The notes beneath the pieces are model-generated. The model made no database searches, was not told the DNA's origin, and was given only the letters and a program-made list of their open reading frames with translations. Source: Paramacrobiotus metropolitanus (taxonomy: Eukaryota > Tardigrada > Eutardigrada > Parachela > Macrobiotidae). From it: a DNA stretch of 64,000 nucleotides. Positions 1-10,777 of the stretch are shown here, piece after piece. The DNA lies in contig NW_026570244.1 in the NCBI RefSeq assembly GCF_019649055.1, positions 496,001-560,000 of the forward strand. The letters run 5' to 3'. Both the position numbers and the translations under genes were made by a program. Within the stretch, counting starts at the first letter, position 1, and each line of letters opens with the position of its first letter.

Positions 1-65
1 GATTCGCGCAGAAAGGTCAGCGATTCCCACGTATTTACTCCGTGAGCAGTCGCATAGCGTAGTGT

Positions 66-2006
66 TCAGTCCGGAAGTACCCGACAAGGTACAGAGTAAA
101 GAAGGACGGAAAGTGTCACAAAGCTGGGTAGACCAGCGCGCATGCGTTTTGCAGGAACTGGAGGCGGCGGTGCCTCGTTTTCTGGTCCTGAGTCATCGCT
201 CGTAAGACCTTCCCGATTTCCTGGTTTAGCCGGAGCGTATGCGGGGTTGTGAACCGTAAGTCCCTTTCTCGATGGTTCTTCGTCCAAATTCACAGTTACG
301 GTAGATTCCGCGTCGGAATCAGAATATGCTTCCAGAGGAGGTGGACTGTCAGAGTCCTTCCTCGCAGTAGAAGCGTTTTCCGTCATCGGAAACAAATGTG
401 CGCAATGAGGACATATGTCGCTGACAGCGCATTCTGCGTGATATTTGTGGCCGCGAATACACTCCATCATCGGCGGAGTGCATTCTACCAATACCACTTC
501 CGTACCGCAAACGCACATTCGGTGGCGGTAGACGGCTATGAGACATTGGGTACAAAGGAAGACGGGACGACCTTTCTGGTACAGGACGCGGGCATCTGTT
601 GGTTTATTACACCTTCCGTTATTTTTCCGCGTTTCACAAAGACGAATGTTAAAAACGTCTGTCGTTCTAGATGAAATAACCATTGCGTCTTCTCGATCCC
701 TGTTAAGGAGTACGAAGTCCTGACCGATCGCCCGGAGGGCATTGTTCGTAAAGCATTTGCAGTCAAAACTGATATCCGTATCATGGTACGCGACATGACA
801 GGCGTGCTCCCTGGACGAAGTCGGAAAAATGCCAACATTAGGAGAGCTATGGATTGGTAAAAACGGCATCAATGCTTTAAAAGCTATTGCCCTGGATTCA
901 TCATTGTGGGGGATCAATGTTAGAAACTGATATATCAGCGGATGGTAGTGAAAATTTCGGCGATAGGTTTCGTAAGTGTCGGCAACTTCACCAAGGTTTT
1001 GCCGTAAAAGCCATGCCCAGAGCCTTTTTGTCAGTGGCGCAGAATCAGGATGCGTTGTTTTGGCATAGCGGAGTACTACACAGACCTGATCAGTTGGGTC
1101 TGCGTAAGAATTTTCCTCAACGATAAAAAACGAATGCGCAAAATCGTGAGCTATTCTGTTATTGAAATCCCGTTGCGCGTGCTCATAAGAGATTTGACCG
1201 GGAGGATACCCAAGATGTCGATGGTAAATTCTGGTCGTACTACACTGATCACAATGGTTGGGTTCTTGTGTACGGTGCCCTGCCTGACAAGTTTTAACGG
1301 TCAAATCGTTAGGATGCTGAAAGTAGCCGTCGGTAAACAACTCGTGGTTGGTGGCTTTATAAAAGCATTCCAGACAGAAGAAGTCTGGAACAAGCTTATT
1401 ATATAAATAAAGACCGTAACGTTGAGCCCGATTGCTACACCTCACGATCGGTGCATTGAGCTCGGAGTAATTAATGGTCTGGGCATCGCACCGGCCCGGG
1501 TCAGTGTTACACTGAAAGGTCAACGAAGGCGTCGTCATATCAAGTTGTGTCGTTGCGCATCTGCATGCGAAAGGTGCAGGAAAACCGCGTGTTAATCCGT
1601 AATTTCCTACGGCTAGCTTAGCCAAGTACAGCGAGGGAAAGAACGGCTTGAGCGGTATATCTGTATCAATTTTGGAAAGGGCACTTATGCAACTTGTAAA
1701 TTCCGCAAGACGAAGATCGTCAAGAAAAGTTTTGTTTACGGTTGTTATACGCTCGATTTCATTGGAATCCAGAAATGGTTCAAGATAACGTTTTAACACC
1801 TCCAATCGGGCGAACGAAACCGCGCGTGCACTAGGTACTTCCGAAATTACAGTTGTCAAAACTGTTTGACGATTGGCAAGAGGGTGAAGCTCATTAGCAA
1901 CACTCACGTGACAGAAATGGTCAAGTACGTACCGGTTGCCCAAAGTCGATGGGTTCAGACCGGTGTACCTGTAAACTGGTGCCTGACGGCCGTTGGGATC
2001 AACGCC
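66..2006 (-). CDS. Cys-rich protein with two related Cys modules and a RING-H2-like finger
   Basis: This is a long intact reading frame (about 647 codons) whose upstream edge is a strong 3' splice site: a CT-rich tract followed by TTGTAG at 2010-2007. It is therefore probably a downstream exon, with its first exon not identified; the first ATG-type start inside it is not obvious. The central part holds two similar Cys-rich modules, each starting with C-x-C (CRCATT and CKCFTN) and containing a later F-x-C-x-x-C (FFCLEC and FLCTQC). Near residues 475-520 comes CVCG, then C-x2-GH-x2-H-x2-C and CPHC, which matches the core of a RING-H2 finger and suggests ubiquitin-ligase-type or protein-binding activity. 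The last ~100 residues are acidic and proline-rich, hence probably disordered. The function is unknown. It lies just downstream of the decayed gypsy pol on the same strand, so it could be a host gene or a third ORF of a mobile element. Confidence 0.6.
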   Translation of the reverse strand, partial: GVDPNGRQAPVYRYTGLNPSTLGNRYVLDHFCHVSVANELHPLANRQTVLTTVISEVPSARAVSFARLEVLKRYLEPFLDSNEIERITTVNKTFLDDLRLAEFTSCISALSKIDTDIPLKPFFPSLYLAKLAVGNYGLTRGFPAPFACRCATTQLDMTTPSLTFQCNTDPGRCDAQTINYSELNAPIVRCSNRAQRYGLYLYNKLVPDFFCLECFYKATNHELFTDGYFQHPNDLTVKTCQAGHRTQEPNHCDQCSTTRIYHRHLGYPPGQISYEHAQRDFNNRIAHDFAHSFFIVEENSYADPTDQVCVVLRYAKTTHPDSAPLTKRLWAWLLRQNLGEVADTYETYRRNFHYHPLIYQFLTLIPHNDESRAIAFKALMPFLPIHSSPNVGIFPTSSREHACHVAYHDTDISFDCKCFTNNALRAIGQDFVLLNRDREDAMVISSRTTDVFNIRLCETRKNNGRCNKPTDARVLYQKGRPVFLCTQCLIAVYRHRMCVCGTEVVLVECTPPMMECIRGHKYHAECAVSDICPHCAHLFPMTENASTARKDSDSPPPLEAYSDSDAESTVTVNLDEEPSRKGLTVHNPAYAPAKPGNREGLTSDDSGPENEAPPPPVPAKRMRAGLPSFVTLSVLLYSVPCRVLPD

Positions 2007-2228
2007 CTACAACAAAAGAGAGAGAAAGTATTAATTTTAGATAAATTAAAATACCAAAGCTGTCATATGAAAATAAACTACTTGTTTCTTTTTATTTTTT
2101 AAATTTTATTATCTTTTTATTTAATTTTAACCGATGATACATGAAAGAATAAAATATGAATGCTTATTTTTCTCTCTTTTGTTTTAGGCGGTCCGAACGT
2201 CGAACCGTCTCCGTTCCGTTAGTTCCGG
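2007..2228 (-). other. AT-rich intron-like spacer with 3' splice site
   Basis: This AT-rich stretch lies between the integrase stop and the Cys-rich gene. On the minus strand it ends in a long CT tract and TAG, a convincing acceptor for the next exon. Close to the integrase end there is a purine run (AAAACAAAAGAGAGAAAAA) that could be a polypurine tract of the gypsy element. On the plus strand the same zone also resembles an acceptor (CTCTCTTTTGTTTTAG, near 2170-2187), so strand assignment rests on the open frame next to it. Confidence 0.4.
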
Positions 2229-3600
2229 TTATCGGAACGTCAGGTGGGTTGTGGACACTGGATCGTTTGTTTCTCGACCCTGTTCGAGATCAACGTTATC
2301 CAAGTCTCTTTTCCCCTTTTTAAGTGGTTCGGCCAGAACCGACTCAACGTACGGTGTGTCCAAGCGCTCGCTATAGTGGCGCAAACGCTGTACATGGACA
2401 ACCTGAGTCTTCGGCCGACCACGAAGAGATTCAATTTCGTAATTAACTTCGGACACTTGAGAGACGATCCTCCAAGGCCCGTGCCAACGAATTAGAAATT
2501 TTGGAGATAGGTTATTTTCAGGAGAAACAATTTCTTTTGGCGGTCCTTTTAAAAGGACCAGATTGCCAGGTGCAAAGGCGTGTTCACGACGGGTAACATT
2601 AAAGCGCGGAGCCGTCTTATCTTGCGCGTGATTCGCCATGAGGCCGGCAACCTCGCGTAAGCTACTTAGGTACGTCTGAATTTGACTTGGAAGCGTTTCA
2701 TCAGGCTCTTCGAAACCAAGGTTTTCGCCAGGATTGATAATATTATCGATTGGATGAGTCGGGTTATACCCGTGCAACAATTCAAATGGAGAGACCTTAA
2801 CCGTGTCGTTCACCATTGTATTCAAAGCAAAAGTTATCGGTATCACAAGGTCATCCCAATTTCTATGTGTCGGAGACACGTAGTGCGCAATCGCTTTAAC
2901 GAGAACACCATTTATCCTTTCGGTGGCCTTAGGGTTGTATGCCGTAGTCGTACGATGAGTAATGCGCGCTAGGCGCAACAAATGTTGCAAGAGACTTCCG
3001 GTGAAATGAGTCCCGAGATCCGTAAGGATCGACCTTGGGCACCCATGTCTGGAAATAACTTGCTCGTACAAAAAGTGTGCCGCGTTGGCGGCAGTTGCAG
3101 CTTTCACGGGTCGCGCTTCGATCCACTTTGTCAAGTGATCGACGGCAACAATTATGTACCGGTTCCTTTACTGCTCGGTGGGAATGGACCAACGTAGTCC
3201 ATACCCACACATCGAAAGGTTGACCGATTTTGATACGTTGCAGAAAACCATATGGTGGTTTTAGCGGTGGTTTCAGTACCTGACAGGAATGGCACGAAGA
3301 AATGTATTCCGCAACATCGTGGGCCATGTTCGGCCAGTAATATTTGAGATACAGAGCTTGAAGCACCGGGTGATCCCAGGATGACCGAGATCATCGTGAT
3401 ACGCCCTTAAGAGAGTGACCTTTAGTGAACTAGGCACCACAATGAGATATACCGGATCGTTGCCGCGAAATACGATTTTATACAAAATTTTCTCCTTTAC
3501 GACGTAGTGCTGAATTCGCGTTCGAAATTTCGCGGTGTCGGTGGCACCGTTCAGGATTCCCAAAATCTTTTTACAGAATTCGTCAGTTCCCTGTAGAGCA
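2229..3600 (-). pseudogene. pol: gypsy integrase with HHCC finger and GPY/F-like tail
   Basis: The HHCC zinc finger is visible in pieces (HDDLGHPG, then CHSCQ), followed by GMDYVGPFP with the first catalytic Asp, ILTDLGTHF with the second, and NPKATERING with the Glu. The last 300 residues are open (2229-3134) and end in a GPY/F-like module (WHGPWRIV...YEIESL). Frameshifts near 3370, 3200 and 3140 split the protein. It would have inserted element cDNA into chromosomes. Confidence 0.85.
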
Positions 3601-4120
3601 GGGATGTCGACCGTTGAATCTGGTACGACTAGGGCGCAAATCTGCGGTAACGGTGGTGGTAAAGGTGATCGTGAGAGAAAGTCGGCTACGTTATTGGCAC
3701 TTCCTTTTCGGTACTGGATCCTTATGTTGTATGGGCGCAAAGCCAGGATCCAACGAGCGAGACGACCACTCGGGGTCGGCGTTTTAAACAAAGGAATTAA
3801 GGAGTTATGGTCCGTCACTACGGTGAACGGTTTCGGACCTCCGAGGTAAAATGGAATTTGTCAGTAACCGACCAGAAAATAGCGAGGAGCTCCTGCTCGG
3901 ACGTATGATAGTTCTTCTCTGCATCGGTTAACGAACGACTTGCGTAGGCAACAACTTTGAAACCATCAGCTTCGCGCTGTGTCAGAACGGCGCCCAGTCC
4001 ATCGAGACTGGCATCCGTTTCCAGGACGTGCTCCTTTTCATTGTCAAAGTGGGTGAGGATTGGTTTTGTAATTAATGAGTTTTTTATATCGTCAAAGCGC
4101 GCTGCGACGCAGCAGACCAA
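3600..4120 (-). pseudogene. pol: gypsy RNase H domain
   Basis: The frame at 3818-4120 contains LETDASLDGLGAVL (first RNase H Asp) and AEKNYHTSEQELLAI (catalytic Glu region). The next piece, in another frame, contains VTDHNSL (third acidic site) and ends in KGSANNVADFLSR, the usual tail of gypsy RNase H with its last Asp. A frameshift near 3818 separates them. Confidence 0.8.
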
Positions 4121-5050
4121 TGAAACGTTGTGTTTTTTCTTGTTAACTCGAGAAGCGGGGCGGCAATGCGCGAAAAATTTTGATGAATCGCCGATAATGG
4201 CTAGCAGCGCCCAAGAATCCCTTAACGTCCCGGATACATGCAGGTACCGGACGAGCTAGATAGCCTGAACGTTTTCGGATCTGGGGCAATGCCCTGGGAA
4301 TTTACCATATGACCTAAGAACTTTAGTTCCTTCTTCCCAAAGAAGCATTTGCCTGGTTTGATTTTCAGTCCGGCTTCTCGAAGCCGTTGCAAAACGATTT
4401 GAAGGTTTACTAAAAGATTTTGCCACGAGTCCGCATAAATTTCAACATCATCAAGATACAGTATTAAAATCTTTCCTTTGAGATCGCCCAGGACGCGATC
4501 CATCATGCGACTGAAAGTCGCAGGAGCCGTACGCAATCCAAAGGGCATTACTTCAATTGGAAAACGCCGTCCGGCGTTCGGAAACAAGTAAGACTCTTGG
4601 ATGAGTCATCCATCCTGATTTGCCAGTAGCCACTAGCCAAATCAAGGCTAGTAAAGTAACATGAATTTTTAAGACTGTCCAAACAGTCGTCGATTCTGTA
4701 ATGGGTAGGGATCAAAAATAGTGTCCTCATTCAAAAGCTTGTATGAAACACAAAATCTTAAAGACTCATCTCTTTCGTGCCAGTACCACATTGGCACATC
4801 GTTCTGAAATTTCGCATGGGCTGATCACGCCCTTTCGCAACATATCTTGGATCTGTCGAGTGATCTCGACTTTTGCCATTCCGCGAAACGCCGAAGCGGT
4901 TCCACGACTGGATTCGCTTCCGGTTTCAGAAAAATTCTGTGTGTCAACACGTTACAGGTACCGAGGCCTGATCGTCGGTCGAAAGACCTCAGTAAAATCC
5001 ATGAGCAAACGTACTAGTTCGTTCCGTTGTTCGACCGAAAGGTCACCATA
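4121..5050 (-). pseudogene. pol: gypsy reverse transcriptase domain
   Basis: The piece at 4548-4730 holds SLDLASGYWQI, which carries the first catalytic Asp of the RT palm. The piece at 4222-4587 holds MPFGLRTAPATF and the YLDD box (catalytic Asp pair), followed by FLGHMV, the usual RT thumb landmark. The two pieces are in different frames and the N-terminal fingers are scarcely readable, so the enzyme is broken although all catalytic motifs survive. Confidence 0.85.
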
Positions 5051-5888
5051 ATTCAAATTTTGAAAATTAATGTCTGAAACTTTTGCCGCAATTGTGGTAG
5101 GACCAAAAGGTCATCAATGTCATCTGTGATTTGAATTATTCTTCATAAAACGCTTGAGGTTTTCCGGCAGTAACTCTTCCAACGCGACTGCACTATTCTG
5201 AATCTCTTGGTCCGGAACCTCGAGGGTTCGCGTTTCTGTAACAGCTCTATTGGCATCCCTGATCCCGAAATTCTCTGTAACGGGTTCCTGATGCTTAGGA
5301 TTGTTTTCTCTTCGACCTCAAGGTTAATTAGTTCCTGATTACCCGCGACCTCAGTGGCAGGTTCCTGGTCTCCGGACTCGAAACCTCCGACCTCTAACTT
5401 GAATTCTTTCTGAATGCCAGTGACCTCGGTGACCGGTTCTTGGTCTCCGGATCGAAATCCCCGACCTCAACCTGACCTTTTCAAACTTTTTGTTCTCGTT
5501 GCGCTTCAGCAACCCAAAATTGAAAAACTTTTCACGATCGGCTAATGCCCTTATCATACTATCTTGTCTCCTTTCCTTCCCATCTTGGGAGGAACCTGCG
5601 TCCAACAACTGTAACCCTCGGGGCCTGCGGGTTCTGTACCATCAGTGTCTGTTTTCCCGGAAACTGTTCCGCCAGCAGAACAGCTTGGGAAACTAAGTTC
5701 GTAGATGCGGCCAAACCTGGGCTCGCCTTCTTTCTGAGCTCGCCCGAAATACATTTCTCAGACGGATTCTCCGTTAGTATTTCTACGGCAACTCGTTTGC
5801 CTGTCTTCGACCATCTCGTGGGTCGGATGGACCGTGTAGAAGGTAAATGGGATTAAAAAACCGGCTTCCCATTCCTTCATCCTGACCA
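5051..5888 (-). pseudogene. gypsy linker between protease and RT, with imperfect repeats
   Basis: This stretch separates protease from RT and has no recognisable domain. A phrase of about 80-90 bp is repeated at roughly 5345-5400 and 5420-5475; on the minus strand both give acidic text like SGDQEP-TEV. Reading frames are broken. Linkers of variable length at this position are common in gypsy elements, so it is probably a spacer and not a separate gene. Confidence 0.45.
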
Positions 5889-6383
5889 TTATCCGGGTTT
5901 GCAAGGCCGGAAACAGTAATAAAGCAAGGGCAAGACTACAGAATCATTACGCAGTGCTTTAGAATGAAAATCAATTTGAATCCGTGTTTGATTAAGGTAA
6001 TCAATTCCGATTATTACCTCAAAGGGTGCTTGGGTTATAACAAATAATTCACATGGTTGTACTTGGCCCAAAACTTCAAGATAGACATCAATCTTTTTAT
6101 TTAATTTACGTTGTGATGTTATTGTGGTGACGTATGGGCCATCAGTATCAATTATTTCCAAACCATTAAGTTTCGCAAAACCTTCCGTAATTAATGAAAT
6201 CCCTGAGCCGGTATCGAGTATCGCCCGGCATGATATATTATTCACACGAGCCCGACAGATAATTGGACCTACTTCACTATTTTTATATGGGTTTATGATG
6301 AAATGGTCTGTGCGTGCGTCGGTACCACGCACAGACCCATTCAGTTTAAAGAGGCAGGATCGTCCATCGGGAGCTGTTCCCAT
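5889..6383 (-). pseudogene. gypsy retropepsin (aspartic protease) domain
   Basis: The frame contains the active-site motif LDTGSG followed by SLITEGF, and near its end the second conserved block VIIGIDYL, matching the two landmarks of a retroviral-type aspartic protease. It would cut the Gag-Pol polyprotein and work as a homodimer. The domain is itself uninterrupted over about 160 residues, and it overlaps the end of the zinc-knuckle frame by about 40 nt, consistent with a frameshift-type Gag-Pol junction or with decay. Confidence 0.8.
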
Positions 6384-7581
6384 GAATCCGCCTGAAGGTT
6401 ACTGTGATAGAAAACTCGTGTCGGATTTGCAGCTGTACCGGCTGCCGGAAAAACTGGCGGGAGCTGTGGTCGAGCGGGTTGCTGACCACCTGTAATCATA
6501 GGGACAGGTTGGGCTGGACCCATAGCGGGATATGCATTAGGTGGGGGTGGCGGTCCGTAAGAACCGCGAGCTACTGCGTTGGCGTAGGTGCTTCGACCTC
6601 GACCGCGACCGGTCGATCCTCGGTAATTCCGACTTTGTGGGTTTTGCCAGCAGACGCCCTTAAGATGGCCTGCTTTCCCACAGTAATGACATTTACGAGA
6701 CTCGCGCTGCCGGGTATCGCGGCGTTGACCACCGGCTTCCAACTAGCTAAGCCTAGCGCGAATAGGTTCCATTTCAGCTGGATCAGGCACCGCAACATCG
6801 ACTCGTACGGCTTTTGCCTGCGTATCGGTTGGGGCGAAAGTTTCCGTAGGACTGTGTCGTCCGTTTAACCGTTTCGGTTTCAACCCGAGGCGGTCGGCGT
6901 GAAGGTCCCGCACCAGCTTCAGGAAAGGCTAAACGTTGCCTATATTTATAGGCGCGCGATATATTCAGTCGCTCGAGAAAATCTGTGGTATCCTCGATCT
7001 CGTCATAAACGGAAACGATTTCTGCTTTTAAGCCATCAGGCAAACCTTGGAAAAGGTGTAATATCAAATCATCAGGGAAGCGTTAGGATTACGCGTCGTC
7101 ACAATACGCGTAATTCGCGTGACATACGCGAGAGGGTCATCAGTTGAAAGCATTTTCAAACTGGTGCCTTCGAGGTCAAAGTCGATGGATTTTTCCCAAA
7201 GGTCTCTTTAAGAGCCTTCTTCAAATCATCCCAGCTATTGTCATCGGGACGATTGACAAACCAATGGAGGGCGTCGCCCTGAGACAAGCTCGAAGACAGC
7301 TAAGTAACTGTCCTGACTTCCACCCGTAAAGGGTTCCCTGTGACTCATATTCAAGAATAAAATTATCGACATCCTCAAGAAAGTCCCCGTGAATTTCGGC
7401 ATGTCCCGAATATTAGGGGCCCGAAGCTGAAAACCTTTTTCTGCTGGCTGATTATCGTCATCAGCGTCGCCTGGCGCCATGGCCTTTGCTGACTTTTATT
7501 TGCTCTACGAGGTTTCCGGTTTTGTTTACGTAGTATCGAAAGGCGACCTTTCAGTTCGGTCCAGCTTAAATTTTGATTCAC
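6341..7581 (-). pseudogene. gag: gypsy gag remnant with CCHC zinc knuckle
   Basis: The N-terminal part (about 7241-7480) contains the Gag-like phrase MPKFTG followed, in another frame, by an acidic helix region typical of metavirid Gag. The middle part (6783-7067) continues the capsid-like region, and the C-terminal part (6341-6742) contains C-x2-C-x4-H-x4-C (CHYCGKAGHLKGVC), a nucleic-acid-binding zinc knuckle, then a Gly/Arg- and Pro-rich tail. These pieces lie in different frames and at least two frameshifts separate them. In a working element Gag would form the particle that packages element RNA. Confidence 0.75.
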
Positions 7582-8360
7582 AGCGGACCGGAGAAGGTAC
7601 CCTGTGGGCGAAGGCGATAGGGATTCAATTCTCTGGTCAAAAGGTATTGCCGAATGAACACTCAGATCAGGTGATTCATAGAAAGCTGTGTTGTGTAGAT
7701 CTGCTTGATCAACCGTGTGGGGGTCGGAGTCCGAAGACGACTCTACGACGTTCCCAGGAAGGGTTGGCTCTGGCTTCTTGTTTCGATGCTTGAGCCAAAA
7801 TTTATCAACCGTGGAATGGGAGCTATACCCGAATCCAGGTTAAATCAATCTTATTAACACACAATTTCAAACGACGGGTAGGGCCATGACACAAAAAAGT
7901 AGTAGAAAACAGGAAATGGGTTTGGTACCACGATTGTTCAAGAAGAAATTATCGGACCGATCGCTGAATACAGAATTGGTAAAAACAGGCGCAGCTGACT
8001 TATCAGTTTTTGTCATCCGGCTGCGCACAACAACAGCCAACAATCTTGGTAAGAATCTTTACCAGAAAAACATAACGGGATGATTCATCCCGAGGTAACG
8101 ATTCTCTTATTTTAATATAGAACGGGTCACGTTTTGGAAAAATAAAGTTCATCTGATAACATACATGTTGAATGCTATGTGCAGCATAATATTTATGCTG
8201 TTTAAATGGATACGTACAAAAATAAAACGTAGCTCTATAGAGCATAACCGGAAAATATGAATATTATTTGCAAGAAGAAGACAAAAATAATAAAATGAAA
8301 TCCAGAAAACTGTAAATAAATTTCCGAATGATGAAACCACATCAAAAAGAAAAGAGAATC
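7582..8360. other. Non-coding stretch, probably element 5' leader and flank
   Basis: No convincing gene is seen. If the gypsy element is complete, its leader and 5' LTR should lie here, but I found no partner sequence at the other end. The second half is AT-rich. Confidence 0.4.
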
Positions 8361-8663
8361 TTACAATCGATGCGGATTTTGTCGATGCGCATTAACCAAC
8401 AACGTGTTACAGCAGGGACACACGGTTTCTGTTATATACTGGAAAACATAAAGGTCACTCAGGTTTTGTCGAGGCGCAACTAAATGTGCTCTCCTGGACT
8501 CAAGGACAATACAATGGACAAACAAAACTTTTGCATCATTGCTGAAAATGGTAGTACAAAAATCTGCGAATTCATCAACATCATCACTTTCTTTTGTCTG
8601 CCAAACGCTGTGAATTATTCGGCCCGTATGATCACGTGAAACAGTTTTATATGTGAATTGCAT
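8361..8663 (-). CDS. Small CPCC-motif protein, paralogue 1
   Basis: The start is set at an internal Met (MQFTYK, 8663) because it aligns with the starts of the two neighbouring paralogues; an upstream in-frame Met at 8726 would add a hydrophobic 21-residue leader. The protein is about 100 residues, with an acidic middle (DDVDEFADFC), a short beta-like segment (AKVLFVHCIV) and CPCC near the C-terminus. The CPCC may bind metal. I do not recognise the family. It is the last of three tandem genes on this strand. Confidence 0.5.
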   Translation of the reverse strand: MQFTYKTVSRDHTGRIIHSVWQTKESDDVDEFADFCTTIFSNDAKVLFVHCIVLESRRAHLVAPRQNLSDLYVFQYITETVCPCCNTLLVNAHRQNPHRL

Positions 8664-8732
8664 TTCACAACAGATTATTGAAAAGAAAGAGATAAAGGAA
8701 TATGTCGATTTAGTCCAATGCAACAATGAAAT

Positions 8733-9005
8733 TCATACATAAGAATGTTTACAACAAGGGCACGTTGCCTCAGCAATATATTTTTGTATATACGGATCCG
8801 TACTTTTCTCACGTACATTAATACCGCTTCCGATGGGGTTGAATGTCACGTAATCAATTAATAATGCCTCAGGATTATTTTCAAAAAAGGCATCACAAAA
8901 GGAATTGAAAGCTTCTTCGTCAGCGTGATTTGCATTCCGAAAAAAACGCCAGTAGATTACGCCATCAGATGTACGGCGACAAAGAACTTTATAGTCGAAT
9001 AACAT
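8733..9005 (-). CDS. Small CPCC-motif protein, paralogue 2
   Basis: This 90-residue frame begins at ATG (MLFDYK) and shares a layout with its neighbours: M-x-[FY]-x-[YL] start, an FC-x3-F-F-x-N block (FCDAFFENN) near residue 37, and CPCC six residues before the end. No signal peptide or membrane segment is seen. The conservation of layout between unequal copies argues that these are real genes, but the role is unknown. Confidence 0.55.
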   Translation of the reverse strand: MLFDYKVLCRRTSDGVIYWRFFRNANHADEEAFNSFCDAFFENNPEALLIDYVTFNPIGSGINVREKSTDPYIQKYIAEATCPCCKHSYV

Positions 9006-9135
9006 TTCTTAAAATGTCTGAAAGAAAGTAAAGAAATGCCCGACAATGATTTTCATGAAAAGAGAATGTACGCAATAAAGACGATTAGAAAATGCAAATA
9101 TTGAAATATTAAAATACGGAGATTAGTGATTTATT

Positions 9136-9417
9136 CTATTCAGGAATTTGCAGCACATTGCGCATACCACCAAGCGATACCAAACGATCAACAATATCCT
9201 GAACAAGAGAATCCGTAATAGGCATTTTAAATAAAATCCCTGTATCTTCAGTATCCAGGTTTTTCCACTCGACATACAATACAGTCGAATTTTGAATAAA
9301 CAGATTATTGCAAAATGCCGCTAGTTCATTATTATTTTGGAACGAATAAGTCTGCGACAATTGATGTATATACACCTGATTATTAATTCGCTGCACAAGA
9401 GATAATTCATATACCAT
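9136..9417 (-). CDS. Small protein, paralogue 3 (CPCC lost)
   Basis: This 93-residue frame starts at ATG (MVYELS) and keeps the FC-x3-F-x-x-N block (FCNNLFIQN) and the following beta-like segment (TVLYVEW), but its C-terminus lacks CPCC and instead ends QIPE. It is therefore a diverged or altered member of the same tandem family. About 130 bp separates it from paralogue 2. Confidence 0.5.
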   Translation of the reverse strand: MVYELSLVQRINNQVYIHQLSQTYSFQNNNELAAFCNNLFIQNSTVLYVEWKNLDTEDTGILFKMPITDSLVQDIVDRLVSLGGMRNVLQIPE

Positions 9418-9671
9418 ATTTAAATTTTATCACGAACGATGCATAATTAATAAGCGGGATAAATTATAACAAACGTTCCGACAATAGTCAAAAGTACACA
9501 ACAGTATTACAGCATATACATTACGGCAGAATATCTGACATCACTTGATGCATTGACTCTAACGTTCCAATCGGAACGTATAAGAGTATGGTATATTCAA
9601 ATATACCACTGGCAAATTAGCGTTGGTGAAAAATTAATTTATTTTAAAAATTAATAACTGGTGCAACTTAC

Positions 9672-9914
9672 AATACGGTGTTGCGCTTGATCCATCGTAG
9701 AACTGTGAACGCGGGAAAACGGCTTCCGTAGACGAAACGTAAGGCGGCCGGGTGGTCAGGTAACGGAATAACGATGCCGTAAATACCGGTCGCACGCGAC
9801 TGTAGTAACCGACAGGTGGCTTCTCAGGATCGTCGGACCATTTGTTACGTAAATAATTGGCAGAGCGAAATAAACGAAAGGTCACGGCGGTATAAGACCG
9901 GCCGGTTTCGTAGT
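9672..9914 (-). CDS. Putative internal exon, unrecognised protein
   Basis: An 81-codon open stretch is bounded on the minus strand by an acceptor-like ATATTAG (upstream) and a donor-like ATT|GTAAGT (downstream). The encoded text is rich in aromatic and basic residues (TFRLFRSANY, GYYSRVRPVF). I recognise no domain and found no partner exon; it may be a chance frame. Confidence 0.25.
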
Positions 9915-10565
9915 CTAATATGTGGTGTTTACGGAAATATGCATAAACGGCAACGAACGAGACGGCAATTGCGAGTCAGGAATTGTTATTGAAGGAAATT
10001 AGGCTGCACGGCTGTGACTGTCGTAGAAAAGCGCAAAAACATCGGTATAAAAGAGCAACAAGTGGAACGGTATATCAGATAACGGCATGTACGGGCATAT
10101 CGCCCTTAACAATCAGAAAGCGCATTTCATGAGAATCGTCACATACTAAGTGATTCAGGCATTGGGCAAGGGAAAAGTAGCGAGCCGAGCATCAGGACAA
10201 AGTACATGTAACACTAGTGCCCTCGCACATCGCTATTAATACTTTAAATTAACGTTTGCGCGTACAAACAATACTTTTCTGGAGTTGTAACTTGACCTGT
10301 AGTAAAATCATTGTTAACGGCCCCTGCAGGAAGGGGATGGCGTATACGTTAAATGTACGTAATAAGATAATTACGTACAATGTTTACACAATAGCAACAT
10401 TCGCGGTGACATTTATTGGAAAAATAAACTGACAATCAGCAGCAGAAGGAAAATAAACTGACAATATCCTCTGCGTCATTACTCAGCTACAGTCTACAAA
10501 ACAACGCCCTTGACATACCTACCACAATCTTCACGATCTCACACCACGTAAATCTTTCTCAAACA
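9915..10565. other. Intergenic, nothing recognised
   Basis: No gene, RNA or repeat is recognised. A 16-bp phrase (GGAAAATAAACTGACAAT-like) occurs twice near 10415-10465. Confidence 0.4.
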
Positions 10566-10777
10566 TTACATCTTCTGTCGCTTTCTCGGTTTCTCCAGTT
10601 CAGCAAAAAAATTCTCGATCATATCCTCTGGAACACAAAACTCCGGAACATATGTATTGCACTCGTTCGAGTAACCCAAGTGTTTCACAAAAAAAAATCG
10701 CATGCCACCAAATGCCTTCACGGCAATGATCCTCTCCGGTCCAGTACACGCCCACTCACCAACACATGCGCGCACTT
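10566..10777 (-). CDS. Last exon: chromo-shadow-like domain
   Basis: The exon is defined by acceptor ATGCAG at 10783-10778 and the stop at 10566. About 70 residues follow, aligning by eye with HP1 chromo shadow domains: PERII (HP1 has PE[KR]II), a hydrophobic strand RFFFVK (HP1 MFLMKW), then VP, and a final helix with CVPEDMIENFFAELE (HP1 CPQ-VI-FYEERL). The basic tail KPRKRQK could be a nuclear localisation signal. Such domains dimerise and bind PxVxL-type partners; here this is inference. Confidence 0.5.

Larger units (their letters stand above)
2229..7581 (-). mobile_element. Decayed Ty3/gypsy LTR retrotransposon (internal region)
   Basis: On the minus strand the order is gag with a zinc knuckle, retropepsin, reverse transcriptase, RNase H and integrase, the standard Ty3/gypsy (Metaviridae-type) order. 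Several frameshifts and stops break gag, RT and integrase, so this copy is inactive. I could not find two matching LTRs. A possible primer-binding site (TTTGGCTCAAGC on the minus strand) lies near 7790-7805, upstream of gag, but I did not match it to a tRNA. Its parts are described in the next entries. Confidence 0.85.

Noticed and set aside
249-2102. Plus-strand frames opposite the Cys-rich gene
   Set aside because: They lie antisense to a long frame with clear RING-like spacing and show no domain.
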